The position numbers and the translations under genes are program-made. A stretch of 29,132 bases of DNA from Allomyces macrogynus ATCC 38327 (taxonomy: Eukaryota; Blastocladiomycota; Blastocladiomycetes; Blastocladiales; Blastocladiaceae), in NCBI GenBank assembly GCA_000151295.1, contig GG745344.1, positions 682,755 through 711,886 on the forward strand, in the 5' to 3' direction. This document shows positions 19,116 to 28,526 of the stretch, piece after piece. Every line of letters begins with the position of its first letter. The stretch's first letter is position 1. The notes under the pieces were generated by a model. The model was not told the origin of the DNA, ran no database searches, and saw only the letters and a list, made by a program, of their open reading frames with translations.

Positions 19116-20051
19116 TTAGTCGAAAAGACCGAAGCCCATGTCGTCGTCCTCCTCCTCTTCCTCCTCCTCGACAACGGCAGCGGCCGCGGCCGGGGCAGCC
19201 TCCGACGCGGCGGGCGCGGCGGCGGCGTAGGCCTCGGGGTTGTTGATGCGGTCCTTGACGGCGTCGGCGAGCGGGAACGAGATCTCGGTGGCGAGCGCAA
19301 TCGAGAGCACGTTCTTGTAGGCGTTGATGAGCGAGTGCGGGACCGAGGCGACGGTCGGCACGCCAATGGCGAGCGAGACGGCGGCGATGGCGCGGATACC
19401 GGCAAGCAGGTGGCCGAGCAGCTCCGACTCCTCAATGTCGAGCACCGAGGGGTGGAAGGTGTTGCCCTCGTTGAAGACCTGCGTCACGTTCACACCGTAG
19501 GTGAAGGGCGAGATGTTCATCATGTTGAGCAGCGTCGCCTCCGACGGGCCAACCTTCGACCCGGCCTTGATGAGCGGGTAGTCGGTCGTGATCTCGACCA
19601 TACCCTTGGTGATCTTGGTGGGGATACCGAGGGCCTGGAAGAACGACGTCTTACCGGGCTCCATACCGGTGTTACCGCCGGGCACCGTGACGTCGACGGG
19701 GGCGACGGCACCGGCCTTGGCGGGGGCGCGGACACGGTCCTCGACAATGGCGTCGCGCACGGTCTTGAGGTCCTCGTTGGTGAAGACAAAGCCAATGTTG
19801 CCGCGCACGTGCGGGAGCAGCTTCTCGTACGACGGGTTGTCGGCCATGAGCGTGCGGAGAGCGCGACGCACGGTCGTGTTCTTGCCCATCAGAATCTGCG
19901 CCTGGCCGCGCAGCTTGCGACGGACCTGGTGCATCTGGTTCGAGCCGACATTGTCGACCGAAATGACAAAGATCGACTTGTGCGACTCGAGCAGGTGCGC
20001 GAGCTTGTCGAAGTAGTCGGCCTTCTTGTGGCGCGCGTCTCCCTTAGACAT
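19116..20051 (-). CDS. RPP0: 60S acidic ribosomal protein P0 (uL10), single exon
   Basis: Encodes 311 residues, the normal fungal P0 length, from the ATG at 20051 (upstream context GCCAAG). P0 is the base of the ribosomal stalk: it binds the GTPase-centre rRNA and P1/P2 dimers and recruits elongation factors. The start [17 protein letters not shown] is the typical rRNA-binding N-terminus, followed by [35 protein letters not shown] and GNIGFVFT. The middle domain shows [18 protein letters not shown]. The C-terminus has an Ala-rich hinge, an acidic run and the universal stalk tail [10 protein letters not shown]. No intron is needed, although ribosomal protein genes are often intron-rich in fungi. 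Codon choice is strongly C-ending, as expected of a highly expressed gene. A TTTAAA element sits about 40 nt upstream of the ATG. Confidence 0.98.
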   Translation of the reverse strand: MSKGDARHKKADYFDKLAHLLESHKSIFVISVDNVGSNQMHQVRRKLRGQAQILMGKNTTVRRALRTLMADNPSYEKLLPHVRGNIGFVFTNEDLKTVRDAIVEDRVRAPAKAGAVAPVDVTVPGGNTGMEPGKTSFFQALGIPTKITKGMVEITTDYPLIKAGSKVGPSEATLLNMMNISPFTYGVNVTQVFNEGNTFHPSVLDIEESELLGHLLAGIRAIAAVSLAIGVPTVASVPHSLINAYKNVLSIALATEISFPLADAVKDRINNPEAYAAAAPAASEAAPAAAAAVVEEEEEEEDDDMGFGLFD

Positions 20052-21677
20052 CTTGGCTGGTTGCAGGTGGCTAGGGGGTCTCGAAAGAGAGCTTTAAAGA
20101 CGGCTACATTGCGAGGGTGGTGGGGAGCGGTCGGTCAGCGTTGGTGCGCGAGGACGAGGTGGTAGCGTCGCGTGCGCTGGTCGTGGCGGGTCCAAACGTA
20201 CCCTCGCGTGAAGAGAGAGCAAGAACGGGGTCGCGGGCCAACGGTGAGGAAAAGATGGCTGGCGGTGCGTCCAAACCGGCGGCCTCGGGCTGTCGACAGC
20301 ATCACGCGGGCGCACGTGCGCGTTGCCATGCGGCCCAACGCGCGCGACCAAGTCATGCCAGTGTCAGGTGACGCAAGTTCCGTCAGCAAGGCCGTGGTCC
20401 GCCGGCGATCGCGTGCCACCACGTCTGACGCCGATCGCGAGCCTGTGTGGGCGCCAAGCCGATCGGCGGCAACCGCGTGCGCCCCCACGTCAAATTGAAC
20501 AGAAACCGACCGCGACAACAACACAGCTTGCTCGTCGTCGTCGGCCACCAGGGCCCGGCGCAGAACAAACGCCCCGTTGACGACCGCGACTGCAACACCA
20601 CGACGGCGGCCCGGCCGGCCAGCGCCCCAAGGCGGTCCGGTGCACACGACGCAGAACGCGCGCGTTCCAGTGAGGGGCGATGGCGAGCGGGTGCGCGCCG
20701 CTGCTGCATTTGATGGCGGCGTTGATGTCGCGCGCGTGCGGGCGGGAGCGGCCGGGAGGCATACAGCAGCAGCAGATGGTGGCAGCCGCCGTACTTAAGT
20801 GCGGTGGCCCTGCCCGTGCGCGCGCAAGCACTTCACCTCCGCCGCGCGCGACTCTTGCTCCACCGACACCACCACCGGCGCCAACTCCACCGACAACCGA
20901 CACCCCCGCGCGTCGGATCCCTAAGCTGCCTGACTCGCTGCAACGCGTGCATCTGCTAGCCCCGCGACCGCTCGCTCGGCTCGCGCCCACGAGCCAGTCT
21001 TCATCAAAGGCGACGCTGCCGCCCGACCTGTCCCTTAGTCGTTCCTGCCCGCCACCGGACAGGGCGCAACCGAACCGCCACCAAGACCGCCAACTCAGCT
21101 CGCCTTGCGTGCCACCTGCCCTTGACGCGGTCGCTGGTTCGGGTCCTTGTCGCTCGACTGGCCTCCAACCGTCGACGAACCCCAAAGGAACCCTCCTGCG
21201 AGCTCGCTGCGAGCGACGCGCCGCTGCCACCTGTTCTCGTGTCGGCGCCCGTCGTGTTCGCGCACAAGTTCGTCGGCTCGGTCGGCCGGCCACCCTGCCA
21301 GGTGCGTGCGCTGCGCCCAACCAATCCACTGCCCAATGCCCCCCGCCGCAACCCCGTCGTGGGTCGTGGCCGTGTCGCGTGTGCACACGTCTCCCAACCA
21401 ACCTGCAGGCCTTGTCGTCGACACACGGCGCGCCGGGCCCGCCGGTCTCTCGCTCCCCGCTCACCCTGCGACCCGCCACGGACAATGCGTCTCACCATGC
21501 CGCCGCCGCTCCCCCCCCCACCCCGCACGCCCTTGTCACGGTGCTACCGCGCGCCGCCGTCGTCGTCGTAGATCTGCACCGCGAGCCCGCTGCGGTCGTC
21601 CAGCACCTTCTCGCGAACGACTGTGACCGCCGCTCCCATCTTGCACGCTCCCACACGCACGCGCCGCCGACTTCGCC
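20052..21677. other. Divergent promoter region between P0 and the WC-2-like gene
   Basis: 1.6 kb of spacer. A plus-strand open frame at 20680-21771 is Pro/Ala/Ser-rich and ends inside the WC-2 exon 1 region in another frame; it shows no domain and is not called. The P0 core promoter (TTTAAA at about 20092-20097) is at the left end. The right end is CT- and CCG-rich and probably carries the WC-2 leader. Confidence 0.55.
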
Positions 21678-23423
21678 ATGCCGCGAGTCTCGTCCCCACC
21701 GCCACCGCCATCGGGCGCCGCATCCAGCCTTGCCCCGCCGCCTGCCGCGCCCGCACCACCGGCACCAGTAGCAGGAGCAGGAGATGCTGTCGGCGGCACG
21801 GCGGCGGCCGCAGGAGCGCATGCCCAGGCCGCTGCCAAGGAACCAACGGTGCCCGACCACATGCCGAATCCGCTGTTTGGGTCGTTTACCAAGGCAAAGG
21901 ACTGGTGCGTTTTGATTTTCATGATTCTTTTGGGTGGGCAAGAACGCACAACTCAAGGTTGGCTCCCTTGGTTCTTGTTTTTATTTTTAGGGCCCAGAAA
22001 CTGATTGATGAGCTGTCCGACTTTATGTGCGTTTGGGGTCGTCGTTGGGAGGGGTCGTGTGCTGTGCCCAACCCAGATTGACGCCCACGCGCTGCCCGTG
22101 CCCCCCTAGCTTTGTGCTCTCGCCGCAGGGCAACATTGTCTACGTCTCGACGTCGAGCCGCGCCATGGGTGCGTGCGTCCTGCTCGCCCCGGCTCATTGT
22201 CTCTCTCATCCCTTGGTCTGACGCGCCCTCCTTTAACTAGTCGGTTTCCACGGCGACGAACTCGTCGGCCACCACATCTCCGAATTCATCCACCCGGACG
22301 ACGCGTGCCAGCTGTCTGTCGCTTTACAAGACGCCCTGATCCACCGCACGCCGTACCAGCTCGTCCCTCGCTTCCGACGTAAGAACGCCGACTACATGAT
22401 TCTCGAAGTTCACGGACGCGTCATGACCATCGCCCCACCGGCCGCACCGTCGACCGTCCTGCTCGTCAACGTCGGCCGCGAGTACCCCGGCAAACTGTCG
22501 CCGTTCCTCGACTCGGTGCTCGACCTGCGCGCCGAGAACGACCGCCTGCTCCGCCGGAAACGGCAGCTCGACGGCGTTCCGGAACCGCCCGTGGTTGTGC
22601 GCCCGGCAGCGCTGGCTGAGGCGGAGAGAGCCGCGGCCGACGCGATCGCGCTGGATGACCCGGATGAGGACGACGACGCGTCGCCCCCGCCGCAGCACGA
22701 AGTGGCCGCGGCGGCCGCGGCGGCGAGGGGGTGGGCGCCTGACGGCGGGTCGTCGGGCGGGCCGTTTGGAACGACGGCCGCGTACTGGGCGGCGGCGCCG
22801 GGAGCAGCGGGCGCGCCGGTGTCGCTCGCCGGGGCACCACCGCTGGCTGCGACCGTGCCTGCGCCAGGGCCGGACGAGGCGGCGGCTGCGGCGGCCAAGA
22901 AGCGCAAGCGGCGTGCGGGCCAAGCCAGCGACCGATCGCGTGTGCATTGATTGAGGGACGACAACGTCGCCGGGTGCGTGCGGCGGGAAGGTAATCAGGG
23001 GTGGAGAGCAGTGCTGACATGAAATGGTGCTTGTTAGAATGGCGCAAGGGGCCGACGGGCGCAAGACGCTGTGCAATGCGTGTGGGCTGCGCTATGTACG
23101 TCTTTGAGGTCGATGCCGTTGCGGTTGCGGTTGCGGTTGCGATTACTGTCTGGATGGGACTAACGTCAACTGCTCATTTGCGGGCTCGATCCCCACCAGG
23201 CCAAGAGTACGTGCACCGTCCGCCGCATTCTTTGGGTGCTTGTGCCGTAGCGCGGTGCTGACCTGACGCGCCCCACCTGTTGCCAGAGGTCAAGACGGAA
23301 AATCAGCTCGCGCGCGAAGCTCGTGCCGCCGCGGGCGCCGTCACACCGACAGGCGCGCCGGCAGGACCCGCGGCGAGTACGACGGCGGCACGGGTCGCGG
23401 CATCGGCGGCCGAAATGGGGTAG
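21678..23423 (+). CDS. wc-2: White-collar-2-like PAS/GATA photoresponse factor with an interrupted GATA finger
   Basis: WC-2 proteins pair with the photoreceptor WC-1 and bind light-responsive promoters through a GATA-type zinc finger. Exons: 21678-21904, 21991-22026, 22110-22168, 22241-22973, 23038-23095, 23200-23206 and 23287-23423. A Pro/Ala-rich start is followed by KDWAQKLIDELSDF, then the PAS core IFVLSPQGNIVYVSTSS and FHGDELVGHHISEFIHPDD (about residues 75-180), an Ala-rich acidic linker and a KKRKRR nuclear signal. The finger reads VCID-stop-GTTTSPEWRKG, then DGRKTLCNACGLRYAKKVK. Three lesions interrupt it: a frame change before 22940, TGA at 22952-22954 where the second Cys belongs, and one missing base near 23053. 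As written, translation stops at 22948-22950 after 343 residues, leaving PAS plus nuclear signal without finger. Splice sites around and after the finger are intact. Either a recently truncated gene or sequence errors. Confidence 0.8.
23200..23206 (+). other. 7-nt microexon in the WC-2-like gene
   Basis: GCCAAGA sits between a CCCCACCAG acceptor and a GTACGTGC donor. Including it after CGLRY (exon ending 23095) and before AGGTCAAGACG (exon from 23287) yields CGLRY-AKKVKTENQ, the basic tail normally found right after a GATA finger. Skipping it gives an Arg-rich frame unlike the family. Both flanking introns have good consensus donors. Confidence 0.6.
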
Positions 23424-24377
23424 TGCGGCAGGCGCTGCCGGTCGGCGCCATGGGAGTGTGCAGTGGTGTGCGCGTTCGTGGGATCGTTTCTGGTTTTTGT
23501 GCGTCCGTTATTTGTCCGTGCCCCACCCGCGTGTCGCGCAAGCTGTGCGCTGTTGCTGCGTGCCAAGAGTGTGGATCGGCACCGGCAGCAACAGGGCAGC
23601 GTGAGCGGCACGCAGAGAACAAAAGAAGGAAGAGGCGCTCATGCGAGCCAATGAGAGGCCCAAAGGAAAATAATCTTTATTTTTCGGCGGATCGGAGAGA
23701 GTGCGCGGGGTTCGTTGAACGTCGTGCAGCATAGATCTTCGTGCGGCGTGCATCGTTGACGTGCTGCAGCACGGTTGTCGTCGTCCGTCGTCGCTCTTTG
23801 GGTCGACTTCCCTTTGTCGGTGTCGCCGTCACGTCGTCTCGGGGGCGTTGCAAGTTGCAACAGTTGGTTGCGCCGTGGCGATGGTCGGACAGGTTACACA
23901 AACCAAACCAGTCCCGCTCGTCTTTTGGTGCGGGGACGTGGCGAACCTGCGGCGAATCGCGCACGTGCGCCGTGGCGTAAATGTGCGGCAACGGTTCTGG
24001 ACGTGCTTTTCCGTGCGGTTTTCGAAGTGGATCAGCACGTGAGGAGCCGAACAACCGCAGCCGCCTGCAAACGCCAGTTCGCCGAGATCGAGATGCGCCA
24101 CGTTTGCGCCACGGCGCTTGCCAGACTCGGCAAAGCAGCGCAGAGAGGAAGACGCGACGACCCGACAGCGCGGCGGACATGGCCATCCACTGCCCACACC
24201 GCCACCGTGTTCCGGCGCGCTCGCGGGGCGGACGGGAGGCACCGCCCACCCGTGCCGCGTGCGCTGGGCGCTCTCTCTCTCTCCCCCCCCCCCCCCTCGT
24301 CGACCCCGACTGACCGAACCGCGCGCCTTGCGGTTGACCCTGCTTGCTTGCGCCGTTTGCACTCACATCGCGCGAAC

Positions 24378-24423
<46 letters not shown>

Positions 24424-24445
24424 GCTGCTGCTGCTGCTCTGCTCT
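24378..24445 (+). repeat. CTG trinucleotide microsatellite in the leader of the zinc-finger gene
   Basis: About thirteen uninterrupted CTG units run from 24381 to 24419, followed by interrupted CTG/CTCTG units to about 24445. They lie upstream of the leader intron of the zinc-finger gene. If translated in the downstream frame they would give poly-Ala, and on the other strand poly-Gln or poly-Ser. Confidence 0.9.
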
Positions 24446-24481
24446 GGTGCGACTCTTCGCCCTTGTCCGCGCTGCCGCCAG

Positions 24482-24577
24482 GTGACGGGGTCGCGCGCTC
24501 GGCCGATAAACGGCAACTCGCGCGCGCGCCCTCCCTCTCGGTTTCGTTTGGGCCATGCACTAACGCGCGTGTTGCAG
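24482..24577 (+). other. Probable 5' leader intron of the zinc-finger gene
   Basis: The sequence CAG|GTGACG at 24481/24482 and GTTGCAG at 24571-24577 bound a 96-nt segment. It holds a textbook CACTAACG branch site at about 24559-24566, close to the acceptor. It lies about 170 nt before the ATG at 24746. Removal would not alter the called protein. Confidence 0.5.
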
Positions 24578-24745
24578 GTTCTCGCTTTGATCCGTTGCGC
24601 TGAACAACAACGACGCAGCTCGCCTCTCGTCGCAGCGCCTGCTTACTCTTCGCTCGCTCCGCTCCACCGCGCGCGCACGCATCCTCCTGCCCTTTGGCCG
24701 ACCCTGCCGCTCCTCTCGCTCTCTCCATCAAGGGCCCCACCAAGC

Positions 24746-26947
24746 ATGTCGCCACACCAGATCAGTAACATGTCGAGCCATCAGCAACCCACTGCTCCTC
24801 CCACCACCACCACCACCACCGCCACCGCGCTCGCCATGCCCGCCGCGTCCGCGTCCCCGGTCGCGCTGCCGCATCCGCATCCGCATCCGCATCCGCACCC
24901 CAACAAGCGGTTCCACACGCCGCCTGCCGCGTCCGCCACGACGGGCCGGTTCCCGTCGTCCCTCATGGCCGTGATGAACCTCGACGACGGCGGCGACGAC
25001 TCGGCGCTGTTGAGCGACGACGAAGACGATGCCGACTTTGCAGATGACGTCCCAGTGGGGCCGGCCCAGGAGGCGTGCCGCGCCGCGGTTGCACCCGCTG
25101 CGCGCGCAGGCGCAGTGGCGCCGATCAGCCACGGCGCTGCTCCCACGTCGTCGGCGTCGGCGTCGGCGGTCTTTGCCGCTGCTGTCGCTGGCTCGCCGCC
25201 ACCGCCAAGCGCCAACGGGCCCGTGTCCGCGTCGCACGCGCTCGCGCCGCCGATGCCGATGCACACGATGCAGCAGACAACGCCGCTGGCAACCGGAATG
25301 ACGCCCGCGGTCAACGGCGCCATGCCGACGCCGACGCACCACGCCCGCCACCTCCACCAGCACCACCCGACCGCGCCGCTTGGTCATCACCACCAACAAC
25401 TTCAGCACCAGCACCAACAGCACGCCCCACTCGCACACCCGTTCCACGTGGCCATGCCGTCTGCTCCAGCATGCACCTCGCCGCCGCCAGCGCATGCGCA
25501 AGCACCGACCCAGGCATCGCCGTTGCCATGGCTGCCAGCTGGCCTGCACGCTCAGCCAGTAGCGCACCACCACGCGTTGCCGCAGCAGCAGCACTTGCAG
25601 TACGCGCCCGCGCACCAGCAGCAGTACCTGCCGCAGCCAGCGCACGTGCAGCACTACCCGGCCCGGCACGCGCACCACGCCTACCCGACTGTTTCCGCCC
25701 CTGCACTTGCACCTGTTGCCACGTCGTCCTACCCGCACCAAGACGCGTCCATGTCGTCCTACTACCGAGAAAACCCATACCGGACGACGCCCCCCGCGCC
25801 ACTCCACCATGCCGCCGCCGCTTCCGCTGCCGCGCAGCCGTGGTCCGCTGCTCCGGCCACGTCGTCATCGCCCCGCACCTCGCCACCGCTGCCGCCGCCG
25901 CAGGCGAGGTCATGGGCGCCGCTTGCCGACCGCTCTGACCGAGATCGACCGTTCCCGCCCCCAGCGGCCGCAGCCCCCGCACCGACGCCGCACTGGGACG
26001 CGTCGCGCGCAGCATCGATTGACAACCAGTCGTCCTCGGCCTCGGCCTCAGCCGATGCGCCGTCCTCTGCGGCGAGCCAAGCAGCGGCGACCGCACAGCC
26101 CGCGACCCCGTGGGAGGCGCTTCTCTCGGTCGCGGCCGCCGAGTCGTCGAGTCTCGACCGGCAGAGCGAGTCGGCGGCGTCGTCATCGGCCGAGTCGTCT
26201 CCAACCTCGTCTGCACGCGTGCGCGCTGTGCCAACAGTCGGCGATGTACCGGCCCTTGCGCGCGTCGCCCCGCAAGTACCCACGCCGGCGCCGACTCCGA
26301 CGCCGCCCATGCACCCGGCGCCTCGCGGGCACCGCTTGGCCCCGCCGCACGTGACCGCCGCAGGTGCCGCGCCGCGGCGCGCGTCGTGGGCGCCGACCTC
26401 GTCGACGACCTCCTCCGCCGCGGGGACCTCTCCCGCCGTGGCCGCAACCGCAGCAGCCGCAGCCGCAGGGACGCCCGAATCCGACATTCTCGACCGGATC
26501 ACGTGGATGCCGACGGGGATGCCGCTCGTCGCGCGCGCCGCGGGCGCACCGGCGATTCTGGCCGCGCTGCTCACCGACGGCAAAGCCTTCCGGTGCATCC
26601 CGTGCGGGCAACGGTTCCGGCGCAAGGCCGACACGGTGCGGCACGTGCGCTCCTTGCACACGGCCGAGAAACCGCACATCTGTCCGGCGTGCCACCGCGG
26701 GTTCGCGCGCGTCGATGCGCTCAAGCGCCACTTGGATACCGACCCGGAGTGTGCGGCCAAGGGGATCGTCCGCGAGAACGCGCGGTGCAACGCGGTACCT
26801 GTCCTCTCTAGTAGGCGCCGCGCGAGTGTGCCCGCCGGGGTCGCGCTCGCGCGAGGGGATGAGGCCATGGTTGCCGCATTGATTGGTGCGGCGAGGGCCG
26901 CGCGAGGATCGGCAGAGGCCGCGGGGGCGCAGGTGAGCGCCGAGTAG
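24746..26947 (+). CDS. C2H2-type zinc-finger transcription factor with a His/Pro/Gln-rich body
   Basis: Encodes 733 residues from ATG 24746 in one exon. Most of the protein is disordered: a Thr run, five HP pairs (HPHPHPHPHP, near residue 45), an acidic patch (LLSDDEDDADFADD), and a long His/Gln/Ala/Pro region with HHQQLQHQHQQH. Then come Ser-rich and Ala-rich stretches. Near the C-terminus two adjacent fingers bind DNA: CIPC...H-x4-H (Cys617, Cys620, His633, His638), a TAEKPHI linker close to the classic TGEKP, and CPAC...H-x6-C (Cys646, Cys649, His662, Cys669). The second finger is C2HC, a variant common in fungal two-finger factors. FRRKADTVRH and FARVDALKRH hold the base-contacting helices. 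The architecture resembles Msn2-type and related fungal regulators, but the target gene set cannot be inferred. An upstream in-frame extension through poly-Ala is open but less likely to be translated. Confidence 0.8.
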   Translation: MSPHQISNMSSHQQPTAPPTTTTTTATALAMPAASASPVALPHPHPHPHPHPNKRFHTPPAASATTGRFPSSLMAVMNLDDGGDDSALLSDDEDDADFADDVPVGPAQEACRAAVAPAARAGAVAPISHGAAPTSSASASAVFAAAVAGSPPPPSANGPVSASHALAPPMPMHTMQQTTPLATGMTPAVNGAMPTPTHHARHLHQHHPTAPLGHHHQQLQHQHQQHAPLAHPFHVAMPSAPACTSPPPAHAQAPTQASPLPWLPAGLHAQPVAHHHALPQQQHLQYAPAHQQQYLPQPAHVQHYPARHAHHAYPTVSAPALAPVATSSYPHQDASMSSYYRENPYRTTPPAPLHHAAAASAAAQPWSAAPATSSSPRTSPPLPPPQARSWAPLADRSDRDRPFPPPAAAAPAPTPHWDASRAASIDNQSSSASASADAPSSAASQAAATAQPATPWEALLSVAAAESSSLDRQSESAASSSAESSPTSSARVRAVPTVGDVPALARVAPQVPTPAPTPTPPMHPAPRGHRLAPPHVTAAGAAPRRASWAPTSSTTSSAAGTSPAVAATAAAAAAGTPESDILDRITWMPTGMPLVARAAGAPAILAALLTDGKAFRCIPCGQRFRRKADTVRHVRSLHTAEKPHICPACHRGFARVDALKRHLDTDPECAAKGIVRENARCNAVPVLSSRRRASVPAGVALARGDEAMVAALIGAARAARGSAEAAGAQVSAE

Positions 26948-27250
26948 ATGGTTTTTGGTTTGTTTTGTGTTTTTTTTTTTGGCTGGAGGGCGATTTTGCG
27001 CGCCCTGCTGGTAGTTCTGGGCGTGGATAACTTTGGAGCGCTCTGCTCGCCGTCGTGGCCGGTCTCACTCTCTGGCCGGCGGACGCGTCCGCCGTTGGTG
27101 TCGCTCGTCTCGCGTCGTCGACCGTGGCGCTCGCGATTTGGAGACAATAATCATCATGTAAATACAGGATCGACGACGCTTCCTCCGCTGTGTCGTCTGT
27201 GTCGTCTGTGTCGTCGGCGCGACCCACATCGACGACGTCGATCGCGTCGC
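26948..27250. other. Short spacer between convergent zinc-finger and SDHAF4 genes
   Basis: About 300 nt holding both 3' ends. It starts with a T-rich stretch (TTTTTTTTTTGG) and includes AATAATCATCATGTAAATACA at about 27147-27167, which resembles a polyadenylation region. TGTGTCGTC repeats follow at 27190-27215. No gene is seen. Confidence 0.55.
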
Positions 27251-27645
27251 TCAGAAATCTAGACAGTCCGCCCGCCGTCAGCCCCACCACCCACCCACCA
27301 CCTTCTCCGCAAACCAACGGCCGAACATACCGTACACGCTTTACGCTCCCAATCGCCGTACCGCGTCGGCTCCGGCCCACGCGGCCCACCGCGCTCGCCC
27401 GTGACCGGGTTCACTCCGTCCGGGTGTGCCGGCAACGGCTCCTTTTCCGCGTCCGGGTGCAGCTCAACGTGCTCGCCCGCCTCGGCACGCGCAATCGACG
27501 CGTCGATCTCGCGCTGCGCGGCTCGGTCGGCGAGCGGGATCGGTGCGGGGCCGCGGCCGGCGCCTCCGGGCGGGCCGCTGACGAAGGTGCGAGTGGACAG
27601 GGCGGCGCGGAGTGCGCTGGGTGCGGCGGCGCGGAGGGCGAGCAT
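27251..27645 (-). CDS. SDHAF4: Succinate dehydrogenase assembly factor 4 (SDHAF4/Sdh8 family)
   Basis: A mitochondrial matrix chaperone that binds flavinylated Sdh1 and helps it join complex II. Exon 1 starts at 27645 with MLALRAAAPSALRAALSTRTF, an Arg/Ala/Ser-rich mitochondrial targeting sequence. A short Pro/Ala linker leads to the conserved C-terminal block: HPDGVNPVTGERGGPRGP, then EPTRYGDWERK. The family normally ends a few residues later with Asp-Phe. Here an intron (GTATGT donor at 27330, CTAG acceptor at 27259) precedes ATTTCTGA. Joining those ends gives a Tyr-Asp-Phe-stop ending only if one G is added after AAAG near 27338. As written, a donor 5 nt earlier (GTACGG at 27335) gives WERKAYF and a stop at 27253-27251, 105 residues. 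The family assignment is firm; the exact C-terminus is not. Confidence 0.85.
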
Positions 27646-28526
27646 CGCGGGTGGGCGGGTCGGTTGTTGCAGATGGAGGATGCCGGAGAAGGAGGAGAAG
27701 CGATGGGCGACCCCGGAGCCCGAAAGGCGACCAGCGCGTGGTTGTTTGCGCGCACGTGCCCCGCGCGCCGGCACGGCGTCACGCACACGTGAGTGTCCCG
27801 CAGGCAGGGTGCGAGACGTTTTGGAGCGTGCTTGTTCGCGGTGCTCCGCGTGGCCTGCGCGGCCGTCGACGCGCTCGTGGCGACCGCGCAGCGCGCGCTG
27901 ACAAGATGAACTGGCAGAGCGGTGGGCGCGCGTGTGCTTGGCAGCGTTTCGCCGAGTCTCTGATCTGCTGGCACAAGAGTCGCGTTCCCAGCATTTGCGT
28001 CTGCCCTCAGTACAGGAAATGTTCAGTCCATTATTTGCTGTCCCTCTTCCGTCCGTTGGGCCGCCGGACAGGCACGCTCGGCGCGGCCAACTCCGGCCCT
28101 CCCACATGCGCACCAACGTACGAACCAACCAACCAACAAACGAACAAACGAGGCGCGCGCGTTTGCATCGCCTGCGGCAGCGGCGCAGCGACAGAGGGGG
28201 TCGGGAGAGCGTGTAAAGGGAAGGCACAGGAGACAAACCACGCGGTAGGGGCTGCTGGGGAGGTGGGTGGGCGGGGACATGGGGGAATGAAAGTCGAGCA
28301 CCGCCAAGAGGGGGGAAAAAAAAAGAGTTCCGCAACCTTCCCCAGGGATTTGATCGACACACGGACGTACAACAGGGCACGGGGGCAACGAGAAGGAGGG
28401 AAGAAATTCGTAACGGGGACGAAACACGCTCGGCGCTCGTTCGCGAGCGCAAGGAATGGGGTGGAGATTGAGGGAGCAGACCCCGTCGACACGCGACGCC
28501 GTGGTACGGGTGTGCGGAACGACACA
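27646..28526. other. Intergenic region upstream of SDHAF4
   Basis: Promoter side of the minus-strand SDHAF4 gene and 3' flank of the right-edge gene. It holds ACCAACCAACCAACAAACGAAC-type short repeats at about 28122-28150 and a GGGGAAAAAAAAAG tract near 28312-28325. Frames longer than 400 codons cross it on both strands, but they are Arg/Ala/Pro-rich, lack domains, and run through SDHAF4 in the wrong frame. Confidence 0.5.

Larger units (their letters stand above)
23424..24745. other. Intergenic region and 5' leader of the zinc-finger gene
   Basis: An AT-rich AATAATCTTTATTTTT at about 23668-23684 probably belongs to the WC-2 3' end. Further right are a CT run with 14 C (24271-24296), a CTG run and a spliced leader intron for the zinc-finger gene. 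The frame of that gene stays open upstream to 24344 through the CTG run (poly-Ala), but the first ATG in good context is at 24746, so this is treated as untranslated. Confidence 0.55.

Noticed and set aside
20680..21771. A 363-codon Pro-rich plus-strand frame before and into WC-2 exon 1
   Set aside because: Not in frame with the PAS domain, low-complexity throughout, and the ATG at 21678 explains WC-2 without it.
22952..22954. TGA read as cysteine or selenocysteine in the WC-2 finger
   Set aside because: The phosphatase ends in TGA at a sensible C-terminus, no recoding element is evident, and flanking indels favour decay or sequence error.
22110..22973. Flavin-binding LOV function for the PAS domain
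   Set aside because: The GRNCRFLQ-type flavin cysteine motif of WC-1/LOV domains is absent; the sequence matches the non-flavin WC-2 PAS.
25311..27147. Long minus-strand frames (378 and 461 codons) opposite the zinc-finger gene
   Set aside because: Shadows of the plus-strand low-complexity coding sequence; the zinc fingers are unambiguous on plus.
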